Part shown: piece by piece, positions 10,877 to 21,940 of the stretch | Layout of the letters: each line of letters opens with the position of its first letter | Numbering within the stretch: the first letter of the stretch is position 1 | From: Epichloe hybrida | Lineage: Eukaryota; Ascomycota; Sordariomycetes; Hypocreales; Clavicipitaceae | Reading direction: 5' to 3' | NCBI GenBank assembly: GCA_019022495.1 | Contig: JAFEKR010000002.1 | Span: 5,332,001 to 5,396,000, forward strand | Length of the DNA: 64,000 nucleotides | The notes under the pieces: generated by a model | Database searches by the model: none | Told to the model about the DNA's origin: nothing | The model's input: the letters and a program-made list of their open reading frames with translations, nothing else | Made by a program: the position numbers and the translations under genes

Positions 10877-11869
10877 TCAGTCCTCCCAAATTGTCTCCAA
10901 GTCCAGATCGCTACGTCGCTCTGCTCCACAAACGCTCCAGCGCTTCCGCTTCATGTCTCTCGATCCGTAACCTAGGGTTCGACCTCGCGGAGGTGCATCC
11001 ATCGCCGCCCGGCCTTTTCCATCCGCCTGTTCACCTTCACCGGCGTCTGCGGCATCTGCGGCATCGGCGACCGCCTTGAGCTGGGCAAGTCTCTCAGCTT
11101 CCAGGGCTGCCTCCTCTGCATCGGGTGTGTCGGGAATTGTCTCCAGACTCGAGATGCTGGGGCTGCGGGACCGGGCAGACGTTGGAGTCGACGGCACCGA
11201 GGATAAGCTACCCCCGTAACCCATGGATAATACATCGCAGGACCTGAAAGATGAAGCCGAAGACGGCGTGGAGGGCAGTAGTGAAGAGGAGCTCGAACTC
11301 GGAGGCGGCACATTTCGGAAAGGCGACGACGACCTTCTAAGACGACTCGACGACACCATGGGCGGTCCGAACACGGGGGAGCTGCTTCGTTCGTTCGGCT
11401 TCTTCTCGCAATCGAGAACACTCGTCCGTACGGGAGAGGTGTTGGGGAACGCCTCATCCGCATGTTTCCTCGGCGTACGGGAACGACTTGGCGAGCCCGA
11501 GTTGGAAGGACTTGCAGGTCGAAGCTGCGGCGAGTACAATATTCGGCCGGAGCCGCTGACGCCAGGCATGGACTGCGTTCGAGACATTGGCGAGGCCAGA
11601 GTGGCGGCCGATCGCGATCTTGTGTGTCCACTGGACAATGGGGAGGCGGTGCGAGGTCTGTATGGCAGGGCAGCTGATGAATGGCCCCATGATGGAGATG
11701 TCGGTGAAGTCGGGTTGGGGTCGGTGCTTCGACGTATGGTCGGCGGTTTCCTCGCCATGTCGAGTTCGAGTGGTGGAATACCGGCTGAGTTACTGCTAAA
11801 AAGGAAGGACGGCGGCACTGGTGAGGACTTGAACGCCTCCATGCGCTCCGTCTCAGGAACAGGCTCCAT
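10877..11869 (-). CDS. Conserved Ser/Pro-rich basic protein of unknown function
   Basis: A single-exon frame of 330 aa. It is dominated by Ser, Pro and Arg with many SP, RSxS and TPTSP-type motifs, including a poly-Ser run (SSSSSS), and is predicted to be mostly disordered. Towards the C-terminus an Ala/Glu-rich helix (DAEEAALEAERLAQLKAVAD) precedes a compact conserved-looking tail with KRKRWSVCGAERR and LDLETIWED. The KRKR patch could be a nuclear localisation signal, and the SP/TP density suggests kinase substrates. Both are inference. I recognise no catalytic domain. The long uninterrupted frame and the tail resembling other Pezizomycotina proteins support a real gene. Confidence 0.75.
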   Translation of the reverse strand: MEPVPETERMEAFKSSPVPPSFLFSSNSAGIPPLELDMARKPPTIRRSTDPNPTSPTSPSWGHSSAALPYRPRTASPLSSGHTRSRSAATLASPMSRTQSMPGVSGSGRILYSPQLRPASPSNSGSPSRSRTPRKHADEAFPNTSPVRTSVLDCEKKPNERSSSPVFGPPMVSSSRLRRSSSPFRNVPPPSSSSSSLLPSTPSSASSFRSCDVLSMGYGGSLSSVPSTPTSARSRSPSISSLETIPDTPDAEEAALEAERLAQLKAVADAADAADAGEGEQADGKGRAAMDAPPRGRTLGYGSRDMKRKRWSVCGAERRSDLDLETIWED

Positions 11870-13498
11870 GAGTGCTGTTGGCGATGAACGGCTGCATGCG
11901 GGAGAGGATGGCGGAACAGATAAAGGGCAAGGACGGCAGGAAGTGTTTTGCTTTCGGTGTTGATGAAAGATGCGAGTTATTCGCGGCGGCGGAGAGGAGA
12001 AATAGCAGGACCGGCTGTGTTGTTGTTGTTGTTTTCGTGTGCGTCGTCATGTCGCGACGGACAGTCAGTTCTGGAACAAAAGCGACTCAAAAGCGACTCA
12101 GGTGAACGGCGGCAGGCCGGACCTGAGACGGAAACCAACCAAGAGCAGGGCTTGGTCACGGTTTTCTCACGGTTTGCTAGCAAGCCGGAACCCAGCGACG
12201 ACGAGTGCTCACTGCTGGCGATCTGGCTTGGTAAAACTGAGTTGACGCCGAGAAGGCAAGGGGATACGAAGAAGATGCGTACATGTATGATCAGCGAGGT
12301 GGGGGCTTTTTTTGTTCCCGAGGTCAGGGGTGGTTACTACACCCACTGTACGAGACCCTTCGAGTCAGCTACAAGGTTGAGCCAGCGGAGGCTCCGTCTA
12401 GCGGCCTTTTGCGCCCCTCGTGGGCGAAATGGGGCGAATGGGCGAGTGGGCGAATGGGCCGAGTGGGCGAGTGGGGCGAGTGGATCCCCCTGATCATGAG
12501 TGACTCGCAAGTTGGTGCGCGGTTTGAACATGCCCGAGTTCCTGGCGCGCCAGCCAAAAGTTTAACTTAAGAAGGGACAAGTTTAAGAACCAAAAGCCCA
12601 AAAGACTGGGGGCTCGAGCCAAAAATAAACAAGCCGAGCCGTGTAAGGTTAAACACAGGTGATTCCTGCCTGGACGCTCCTGATGCGGTGTTTTGGATGT
12701 TTCGTATTGTTTCGCCTGCTTCTTGCTCTCTCTCTATGTACAGTGTAGTGGGTGTATGCCCAAGAGCTCGGCAGCTGCCGGTTTAAACGTCTGGTCTGGC
12801 CCTGGGCAATAGCTGGGTGTCGCCTTCTCTCGAGCCAAGATAAAAGTGTTGAGAGCCTGCCCAATGGGTCACAGACTTGTAAAAAATCCAGACTTGAGAG
12901 GAAGGAGTGAGTACGGAGTAGTGGCAGGAGTGGTCGGTGAGAGTGGTGAGTGGAGGGTCCTGCGTCTTTCCGCATCTGGATTCATCTAAAAAGTTAGGCT
13001 TTGGGTCTCGAGTCGGTGCGCGATTCATCGACCTCGTTCCACAAATCCCCCAGCTTTCGTCGCCCATGTGTAGTCATGTGGCCGCGGCCCTCCATCGTCG
13101 CCAATCTTGTCGTCTGTTGTGAACTTGTGTCTGGCTGGCGGTGGCGGGCACGGCGGGCCCGGCTTATCCGCTAATCCAGCCATATTCCCCCTTGCGAGAG
13201 GCATTTTTCATACTTCAGCCGCCGCCGTCGCTCACGGATCCGTGTCGTCTTGTCGTCCATCTTGAAACTGCGAGTGGACCAAACTTCACACAGAGGCGGC
13301 GGGGTGTTCCCGTTGCGGCAGCGCGGACGGAGCACACGGCCAAACCCGCAGAATTCGTTCAAAAATATGTGAGTGACCTCGATAGCATTACTATGACTAG
13401 CCCATCATAACCTCCCATGCCAGACAGAGCGTGTTTGTTCCCATCCATGGCAAAATTGAGCCAATTCTCTGCCGACACCTCTACTCGGTTTCATTCAT
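11870..13498. other. Intergenic, 1.6 kb
   Basis: No gene I can support. It holds a run of GGGCGAATGG/GGGCGAGTGG units at about 12420-12482 and one TACGGAGTA 9-mer at 12912. Open frames here are short and mutually overlapping. Confidence 0.6.
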
Positions 13499-15120
13499 TC
13501 ATTCTCCAGTGGTTCCGCATCCGACCCCATCATCGTCTTGTCCGTCCATGACCACATCCGCCTTTGCCAGCACCATCTGCGACTGGTAGTTCCTACCACT
13601 TGCATTTCCCTTTTTGAGCAGCGCGGGCGTGACTGTTAATCGCACCTTTGCATTCGCAGCTGGCCTCTGGTCTCTGTTGACAGCATCCATGGATTCATCA
13701 TGGTAGTCCGGGGGATTCGAGCCACGCTCTCTTGGTTCAAGATCATGCCAGAATATGGTAATCATGGCCCGAGATTGCATACACCTATCATCCAACTCCA
13801 CCGCCAAGGTGAAAATGTCCCGAAGATCATCCTGGATGGAGAATCCATCTGTTCCATCATTGCCTGGTTCTTCTCCATGGACAAACGTGTGGATATGGCC
13901 GCAGTCCTTTTGGAGCATCGTATCTACATCGTTGTCAGAGGGTTTGATGATTTCCCAGCCTTCATTGAACCATTTGCACATTGGCCCCAGTCGTGTAGAT
14001 TGATTTCCATTCAATTCTTATTCACAAAGCAATCAGTTCACTTGCCGGAAGACTTCTCTCGGTGTCTGCAAACTCACTCTGTAGCATGCTCTTCTTGAAT
14101 TCCCTGAAGCTGCGCCTGTCTGCGTCCGAATCAGAATGGCTTTGTGACATGAACACGATCCTATAAATGGATAACCAGAGGAACTTCTCAATTGCCCAGC
14201 GTCGAAGGTTTGGATTCTCGAAAGCACGACGACTTGACTCCGGTTTATTGTCTCTGGAGACATTCTTCATCGTTGTACTGCGCAAGGGGCAACGATCTTC
14301 TGGAATGCTGTGCGCGATGAGTAGAGAAAGGGTTCGGATACTAAACTTGAGTTGCTTCCAATGAGACTTCAACTCGCCATCGGATATCTTGGTGTTGTTT
14401 GCGAGGACTTCCTCTTTTACAGAAGCGGCTTTTCTGTCCGCCGTGCACGGATGTCTTTTAGCTGCCTGGTGAGAAGCCATCAGGGAAGTGTGCTCCGCGT
14501 GCAATTTTTCATATCGAGAAGCCAGACTTCCGAGTTCGCTATCCATGACATAAAGGTGGGTATTTTGACGGCTAATCCAGTCTTCAAGGCTACGTATGTA
14601 AGCTTCAATGCCCTCGATAGCGTGAGCATGAAAATTGTAGAGTCTGGAGCCGGCGAGCTGCCCCCCTGGCATGTCAGCCACGGTCGTCCTGACGTCTTCT
14701 CCTCCTGAAGAGACGTGGCTGTCACGGGTACTCGGGCCGTTGCTTCGAACGTGTTCAAGAGGATTTTCAAAAAACGCTAAACATCATTAGCAGCTCGACG
14801 GATGACGAGATTCTACCATACGTACCGTTCAGTTCTCCCAAGTTGACCTGAGAAGCAGGAGGATTTTCATCCGTGTAAGAACTTGGGTGCTGTATGAGAT
14901 CAACAGATTCGTCTTCTCCCATTGTGCAGTCTTCAGAATCAGAATCAGATACCGTCTCCATTGTCAGTTGGACTGGTGAGGAGGAAACATCTCGGGTGCC
15001 ACTTGGTATGAACCCTGATAGAGTCTTTCGAATACACTTCATGGCGCGACTGGTCACCAATTTGTGAACCCGGTTTATGTATCTCAAGAACTTCAAATGC
15101 AACACAAAGAAACTAATCAT
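13499..15120 (-). CDS. Unknown coiled-coil protein, divergent partner of an Hsp70-like gene
   Basis: Three exons on the minus strand (15120-14826, 14776-14078, 14016-13499) give 503 aa. The introns are 49 bp (GTACGT...CTAATGATGTTTAG) and 61 bp (GTGAGT...AAG), and both restore frame. The N-terminal ~130 residues are acidic and Ser-rich (SDSDSEDCTMGEDESVD). Residues about 145-200 are heptad-like (AIEGIEAYIRSLEDWI, LGSLASRYEKLHAEH), suggesting a coiled coil. The remainder contains SIRTLSLLIAHSIPE, RRWAIEKFLWLSIYR and a tail with VRLTVTPALLKKGNASG and SQMVLAKADVV. I do not recognise a named domain, but the tail resembles uncharacterised Sordariomycete proteins. The start could instead be the Met at about residue 27. 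It faces an Hsp70-like gene across 241 bp, so co-regulation is possible. Confidence 0.72.
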
Positions 15121-15167
15121 TCAAGCGAGCAGTACGAGTTGTGTCTCAAGTATTGGCGAGCAGCTGC

Positions 15168-15206
15168 TAACAGCTGCCGTTAACAGCTGCCGTTAACAGC
15201 TGCAGT
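15168..15206. repeat. Three tandem 13-bp repeats in a bidirectional promoter
   Basis: The unit TAACAGCTGCCGT occurs at 15168-15180 and 15181-15193, and as TAACAGCTGCAGT at 15194-15206. Each copy contains CAGCTG, an E-box-like palindrome. A second palindromic stretch, CTTACTTAGTAAGTAAG, lies near 15236. Both sit in the 241-bp spacer between the divergent unknown and Hsp70-like genes, making them candidate shared regulatory sites. Confidence 0.6.
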
Positions 15207-15361
15207 GCAGCCGTCATGCTTGCAATGCAAGCAACCTTACTTAGTAAGTAAGATAACTGAGTCCTTAACTAGAAGGGCTACATGTTTTTAACAATCCTCA
15301 TCATAGCCTCCCTCATCATTTGCTGCTCAAAGGCTTCATCGAATCAAATCGGATGTGCACC

Positions 15362-17705
15362 ATGGCAAGAACACCCACAACGGAGGAAGTTCTCGTCATT
15401 GGCATTGATTTTGGAACAACGTGAGCCCCCCCCCCCCCGTCCCCCACCTCATTGATGGGAGAGAAATCGATAAACAACGCTAAATGCTTTTTGAGCAGTT
15501 ACTCTGGTGTCGCTTGGGCCTACTCACGCCAACCCGAAAACATCGAAGTTATCACAAACTGGGAATCTGAGCTCACGCATTGCTCGGATGAAGAAAAGTC
15601 GCCCACACTCCTGAAGTGTGGAAAGTACGGGGAGCAAGACGAATGGGGGTACACAGTTACGTCTGTCAAGGACGCCTTTAGGTGGTTCAAGTTACTTCTC
15701 CTTAACGAAAAGGATGTTGACCCAGTCATATACAATTGCTCCGAGTTCAGAGAAGCTCGCAGTGTTCGGGATGCCTCTGGCAAGAGTGCCGTTGAAATCG
15801 TCTCTAGGTATCTTCAGCTTCTGTGGAATCATGCTATTAACGACATTCAGATTGCAATCGGCGAGGATCTAATGGTTAAGTGCCGATTCAATGTTGTCAT
15901 AACACTTCCGGCCATCTGGCCACATTATGCCCAGCAACGTATGGAGCAGGCAGCTGAAATGGCAGGCATTCTGGCCAAGAGACCATGCGGCACCACTTTA
16001 CTACGTTTCATCTCGGAGCCAGAAGCGGCGGCATTGTCAACACTGGGCGACCAGGCTAATAAGTCTACTGTTGAGGTAAGCGGCACATGAGATGGGGATT
16101 TTTTTTTTGAATGACTTTCTGAGTCATGAGAATTGCTAGGTTGATGACAATTTCGTCATATGTGATGCGGGAGGTGGTACTGTGGTAGGTTCCTCCGTCA
16201 GAGCCGTGAGATTTATCTGACTCTTTCCCCTTAGGATCTTATCAGCTACAGAGTGAGCGAGAAAACGCCATTCACTCTCAAGGAGTCTGTCAAAGGAGAC
16301 GGTAAAGCTTAACCAATGCGACATGCCAGTGCCTTAAGTTGCATGCTGACTGGATTTCACCTACAGGGGGCCTCTGCGGTGGGATTTTCTTGGACAAGAA
16401 TTTCTTAGAGCTCGTCAAGAGTGCAACAGGGGGCTCCTGGCACAACGTTAGCAAGAAGCAAGAATTGAAGTTTATGAACGATAGCTGGGAGCACGGCATC
16501 AAGCGACAGTTCCGCGGCAGGCCGCGTACGTGGATCGTGGACACTCCCGACTCCGTGAAGAAACCACAGAGTCAAAAGCGGTCCAAAGGACTTTCACTCC
16601 ACACGTAAGTAGTCTACTGGTGACTGAGAGTTGTGGCAAGTAGTGTCCTTGCTCTAATGCTCATTACTGAATTAGGAACGAGATACTGAAAGTCTTTGAC
16701 CCCATCATACGAAAAATAGAGGCTCTGGTGAAATCACAATCATTAGCCATTCTAAGCAAGTATGGCAAAGAGCCAAAGGTATGTATACCTTCCACACAAG
16801 GACCTGGTCCTCTACAGTGACTCGAGTTATCTGCACCTTCTGAAGTCAGCTTTAGTATGTCATTTTGGTCGGTGGGTTTGGACGCAACCCATACTTGCGA
16901 GATTGTCTGGACAAATCTGTGGATGCTGGGACCAAAGTTCTCCAATCCCAGGGTACCAAGCCGTATGTTTCATTGTCTTTGTATAACTTTTATCGTGCCA
17001 TTTGTTCTTTTTCCGATTCGCCATTCGCTCTAACACATGCATCACAGCTGGGTTGCAATATGTCGAGGCGCGGTAATTCATGGACTTGCATCACTGCATC
17101 TTCCCCAGCCGTTGAATATCAAGGTTGAGAGCAGAGTCGCTCGCTTGAGTTACGGTGTCGTATTCTCAGAATTATATGATCCCGAGCGTCATTCAATCCA
17201 AGACATGAACTTTGACTCTACAGAGCATGTTTGGAAAGCTAACAACCAAATGGAGTGGTTTCTCAAGCAGGTACACTATCTCAGTCAGATCATGGGCTCT
17301 CCTCATTCTGGCAAATTCTTCCCCCCATCTTCCACATCGTCTCCAGTCAACCTCGAACTAAAACTTAAATAGGGTCAAGATTTATCAAAATCAAGTCGTG
17401 TGCGGCGTCGCTATCACCGAAACTACACGGGGACAGTTGAAGAAATTGAGCATTGGTTCTACATAACGGCTTCTCGTAATCCGCCTTCCAGACGCGAGGA
17501 TTGTGTATCTCGGTTATGCTCTGTCAAGTGGAATACAAAGGTGGATAGTGGCAAACTTCCTCGTCATTTCAATTCGCTTGGAGTACCGTACCGCGTTCTC
17601 AATTTTGAAATCGAAATGACTTGCGACGGGAGGTCAATTAACTTTACAGTCTACTACAAAGGGCGAGCAGTGGCTAACCACAACGTGGTGGTTGAATACG
17701 AGTAA
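15362..17705 (+). CDS. Hsp70-like ATPase-domain protein
   Basis: Nine exons (15362-15420, 15499-16075, 16140-16184, 16235-16301, 16367-16604, 16676-16778, 16856-16962, 17048-17270, 17373-17705) encode 583 aa. All eight introns (50-102 bp) are GT-AG and keep frame. The ATG has an ideal context (CACCATGG). The protein has the actin/Hsp70 nucleotide-binding fold: phosphate-1 GIDFGTTYSGVAWA, connector ISEPEAAALSTL, phosphate-2 VICDAGGGTVDLISYRV and adenosine motif VILVGGFGRNPYLRD. After about residue 440 it carries a short beta-rich C-terminal region rather than a canonical Hsp70 peptide-binding domain, and it lacks an EEVD tail. It belongs to the divergent fungal Hsp70-like family (often linked to HspA12-type proteins). 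Its client and function are unknown. Exon 3 is only 45 nt. Confidence 0.88.
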
Positions 17706-18026
17706 ACGGGACAAGTCTGCGCTTTTTCTTTCGCTCGTTGCTTTCGCTTGTTCCATAAGAAACGGACAGAGGGAACAGAAAGGTGCCGGGAAGAGATCTG
17801 AATACGCTGCCTTCTCGTGGTGACGTTTCGTCAACGGCTTCCCATTGCGTCATTTGCGACATGGGAACCAATTGAACATGGCCATCAAGGAAAGAAGCCG
17901 GGAAAGCACCAGATAAACCAGACATTGGATGGAGGCAGAGCAAAGATGTTACTGCTCAGCAAAGATTAGCAAAGAGTCAAATAAATAGGTCATCATAGCT
18001 TGCTAATCATTGGAGTCATAATCATC
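17706..18026. other. Intergenic between convergent genes
   Basis: A spacer of 321 bp between the ends of the Hsp70-like gene and the WD40 gene. No feature seen beyond probable 3' UTRs. Confidence 0.6.
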
Positions 18027-19567
18027 TCAAGCATCCTCCAGCTTGACGTCCTCCTGCCGAATAGGCAGCTCACTCCGCAACTGAGCCTCCACCTCCTGTT
18101 GCTCCGAGTCCAAACTCTCATCCGCGGCTGCATGATCCCTTACATGCCAATACAGTCGAACACAGTGATCCTGCCCCGCGCTGGCCATGGTCTCCCCGTT
18201 TACATCGACCCAGAAACACACGCCCCTGTGGCCGGTAGGCACCCTCTGAAGTATCTCCTTGTTCTTCACGTCCCACAGCACGATGTCCCCGTCCTCGCTC
18301 GCCGAGGCGATGAAGGGCTCGCTGTTCAGAACACCGAAGCAGCCGCCAATGGCGAACTTTTCGTTTCGATGGCCCTGATAGGTCTTCTTGACCGTCCCAG
18401 CCACGTAGTCCCACAGGCGAATGCAGTTGTCGAGATTGAAGGCCAGTACGAAGCGACCGTTTGGTGAGAAGCAGACATTCGTGACGGCGGGGTTGTCTTC
18501 GTGGACAAGTGTCCTGAGGCATTGGCCCGTCGAAGTGTCCCATACTCGACTGGGAAATCTTGTCAGTCTGCTCTGGTCTCCATGAATAAAAGATTGGAAA
18601 CCACTTGTGTGGGGAAGGAGAAAAAAAAAAACCCCTACATGAGCCCGTCGGTCGAACAGCTCACGACCAATGTACCGTCTCGGCAAAAATCGATGCCGGC
18701 AACCGGGTCGCTGTGAGCCGGCAGGCTCCTCATCAGTCGCCCGGCTCTGACATCCCACAGGAACACGGCCTCATCGTACGACCCGCTGGCCAGTATGTTT
18801 CCCTTGGGCGAGAAGGCCAGGCAGTGGATGTAGTTGTGGTGGCCTCGCAGCGCGGCCGTGTCCCTCCCCGCGGCGGCCGACTTTCTCGTCGTTGTCTTGG
18901 GCCGCCCCGTCACTCGATCCCACAGGCGGATGGCCTTGTCGTCGGATCCACTCGCCAGTATGTTGCTGTCCGGTGTCCAGGCCAGGCAGCTCACGCCCGC
19001 CATGTGGCCGACGAGCGTGTCCATGTGGGCGCCCGTGGCGGCGTCCCAGAGCTTGACGGTGCCGTCCGCGGATGCTGACGCGATGAACTTGCCGTTGGGC
19101 GATATCCTCACCTGCGATACGGGACCCGCGTGTCCGTGGAGCGCCAGCGTCGGTTTGTAGCTTGGCTTGAGGGGCTCGCGGGGGGGAGGTGTCGTTTGCT
19201 GTCGCGGCCGGGGAGAGTAGGACTCGGTCCGCGTGCGGTTCGACGACGTCGAGGAATCAGAAGAGCGTCTGCGGCGCGTCCGAGATTGCGGGGGTGATTC
19301 CGAGCGCGTGCTCGATCCGGAGCTCGAGGATGATGATCTTGACCGCCGTCTCGGCCGAGATGGCGACGAGTAGTTCCTGTTGGAGCCCGCGGCGCTGGGA
19401 CTCGTCGTCACAGTCACATGGTGCCCTGATTGCGCTGGTTCGCGCGTCTCACGCTTGCTGCCGCTCGGGGAAGCGCCTGATGAGCTTGATCGCTGGGACG
19501 AGTCGTCATGCGTCTTGCGCCGCTTGTTGGGGCATGCAGGTGCGGCAGGGTCGTCTGCTGAATCCAT
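18027..19567 (-). CDS. SWD3: WD40 repeat protein, WDR5/Swd3-like COMPASS subunit
   Basis: Two exons (19567-18639, 18549-18027) separated by an 89-bp intron (GTAGGG donor, TTCCCAG acceptor) encode 483 aa. The splice restores STDGLIRVWDTSTG. Residues ~1-140 are a Ser/Arg-rich disordered extension with many RS and SP pairs. Seven WD repeats follow, with GH...WD pairs such as HGHAGPVSQVRISPNGKF and ASADGTVKLWD. The fourth to sixth blades (SCSTDGLIRVWD, NCIRLWDY, GDIVLWDVKNK) match the WDR5/Swd3 family, which scaffolds the Set1/COMPASS H3K4 methyltransferase. The C-terminus has an acidic Glu/Gln-rich tail after HCVRLYWHV. The family assignment is good, although other WDR5-like roles cannot be excluded. 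The N-terminal extension is longer than in yeast Swd3. Confidence 0.85.
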
Positions 19568-21041
19568 TTGCTGGTGTGTTCAATCATGAGCTGTGTGGAA
19601 GTTGACGAGGGTTTTATTAGTTTAGTAGGTTGTGGTCGGCTTGGCAATGGGCCAATGGGGAAGGAAGGCAATGCTGCGGCACGATTGGCTGGGAGAGGCG
19701 CGCGCCGCTTTCCGAGGGGTCGCGTTGGGTCGCGTCTGGACGGCTTCATCTTTGCACACACGTCGTGGCTACCCTACAAAGCTGGTTTATTGATGCATCC
19801 CGTGATGAGAGCAAAATTTTCGCGTGTCCGTCCATGGGTTGTGGAGTAGACGATGAAATAAATGACTGAACCAGACACCCACGACAGAATCCGGAATAGT
19901 TTCTTATCCTCACTGAACAGACGAGATGATGTAGACAGGGGCCTCTTATCTACAGCGGGAGCTATGTACGTACGGATGACAGAGTACATACATATGTATG
20001 TACTGTATGTATGTATGTATCTAACGATGGGACCTCCCTCTGGCGAGCAACATGGACATGGGGAAGGATGCAGCTTAAGATGAGGTGGACGCACATCGGC
20101 TAAAAAGGCCTCCAGTCGCATCAGTCACATCCAGAGCGACGACTTGGCTTGCTTCATGATGCAGCCAGCCCATGCTCGCAATCGGTGAGCGACGAGATAC
20201 TAGTGAATCAAATGATTAATTGTCGTACTCCGTATTTTTGATTTATCCTCCAAAACGTGCAAAGGCCGCGAGGCGGACAAAGTGGCAACCAATGGTTGAC
20301 AGTCGGCAGTTGTTCTCCCTGGCCCGAATTGTCTGAGTGAGACACGATTCATCAAATGTTGGAGTCGCGACAGCCGAGCCGCACTAGAAAGACGTGTGCA
20401 TGAATTGCGCACCAGGGGCGCCAACGGCAAATATGTACATACATAATGGCTATTTCATGCCGCCAATCGACTCATCAGCCACAAAGTAAGAGAATGAGAG
20501 AGTCGGTACGGAGTATTTGCGCCTCGATTGAACTTATGAATTCAACGCTACGGGGTATCACGTGAAGCTCTGAGTCATGGAAAAAAAAGCTGCCACGGTT
20601 GCGTGAGAATGGAGCCGCTGGAAAACAACAAGGAAGGAGAGCCGCATTACTTTACACTCATTACGGAGTATTACATGAAATCTCTTCAAGTGGTGTCATC
20701 CCCCGCTTGGCTCAGGTCCCCCCCCACCCTGGTTGGCTCGGATGGACCGGGTGCTATGGAACGCCCCCTGTCATTCTGCGTGCCTTGTCTCGTGCGCCTC
20801 ACCATGTTATTCCATGTCCTCCGTGTAAAAATTGTAAAAATATTTCTCTCCAACGCCGCCTCGCTTTCGCCTCACGACGACTCACACATTTCCTTCTTAA
20901 ACCCACATGCCAGCCGTAGCTCACTCACTTGCCTAGGCCTTCTCTTGCCTCCCACACTCTTTTAATACACTTCTCCGTCGCTCTTTCGTCCTCTTCTACA
21001 ACAGCCCTCTTGTCCGTTTGTAATCCTCAGCATTAGCCAAC
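19568..21041. other. Intergenic, 1.5 kb
   Basis: No gene seen. It contains a TATG/TACATA microsatellite (about 19985-20022) and three exact TACTCCGTA/TACGGAGTA 9-mers (20226, 20507, 20662). The last ~200 bp is pyrimidine-rich (TCCTCTTCTACAACAG), as expected for the leader of a highly expressed fungal gene. Confidence 0.6.
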
Positions 21042-21940
21042 ATGCGTTTCTCCGTTGCTGCTGTCCTGGCTTTCGTCGCCTCTGCTTTCGCCCAGACGCC
21101 CGACTTTGATCCTATCTACACCCCCAAGAAAGACGAGATTGTTCCTGCCGGCTCTTCCTTCACTCTTACCTGGGATGCTCCTGCCAAGTACACCGCTGGC
21201 ACCATCTCCATTGAGTTGATCGGTGGCGCTACCCAGAACACTCAGCAGCACATTGCCAACATTGCCTGTGAGTCAACGACACGCGAAACTTTGCTGCAGT
21301 GACGAAGTTGTCTGCATCTTGTGTGCGAATGTGCGAAGGGAAGCCCAATCTCTGAAATACACACTAACCTCTCGTATGACAAACAGCTGGTGTCAAGAAC
21401 AGCGCCAAGACCTACACTTGGAACGTTGACGCTGCCCTCGGCGATCAGAAGGTTTACGGCCTCGTTTTCAAGCTCGAGAGCAACCCCAGTGTCTTTCAAT
21501 ACTCCAACCCCTTCCACATCAAGGCTTCCGACAGCAAGTCCGCTGGTAGCGATGCCGTCACCTCGACAACGCCCCAGGGTGTCAAGACCATCCTTCTCTC
21601 CTCCACGACTCCTCCCACCTCGGCTGCTGCTCCCAGCACCACCTGCACCGGCAGCAACACCAGCACGACTAGCATCAGCAGCAGCACCAGCAGCAGCAGC
21701 ACCAGCACCGCCAGCACCGCCAGCACCACCGAGACCAAGCACCACGACGCCATCGCCAACTGCACCACTCTTGTCGTGAGCACCAGCAGCCAGTCCACTC
21801 CTGCTACCGTTGCTCCCTCTGGTTCCATCCCTGGCACCACGACCACCCCTTTGACACCTATTCCCACCGCTGCTGCGTCGGCCATCCGCGCCGGCTCCCT
21901 GACCATCCTTGGTGTTGTTGCTGCCTTCCTGGCTCTTTAA
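21042..21940 (+). CDS. GPI-anchored Ser/Thr-rich cell wall protein, Kre9/Knh1-like N-terminal domain
   Basis: Two exons (21042-21267, 21387-21940) with a 119-bp intron (GTGAGT...CAG) give 259 aa. It begins with a signal peptide (MRFSVAAVLAFVASAFA). Residues ~18-115 fit the extracellular Ser-Thr-rich GPI family domain (FDPIYTPKKDEIVPAGSSFT, LTWDAP, YGLVFKLESNPSVFQYS NPFHI). About 90 residues of Ser/Thr/Ala-rich linker with STS runs follow, then a C-terminal hydrophobic segment (GSLTILGVVAAFLAL) preceded by a small-residue site, consistent with GPI attachment. Likely located at the plasma membrane or wall, with a structural or glucan-related role by family only. The good initiation context and pyrimidine-rich leader suggest strong expression. 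Confidence 0.87.

Noticed and set aside
11223..11963. 246-aa plus-strand frame opposite the Ser/Pro-rich protein
   Set aside because: Antisense shadow. The minus-strand frame has the conserved-looking tail and the better start.
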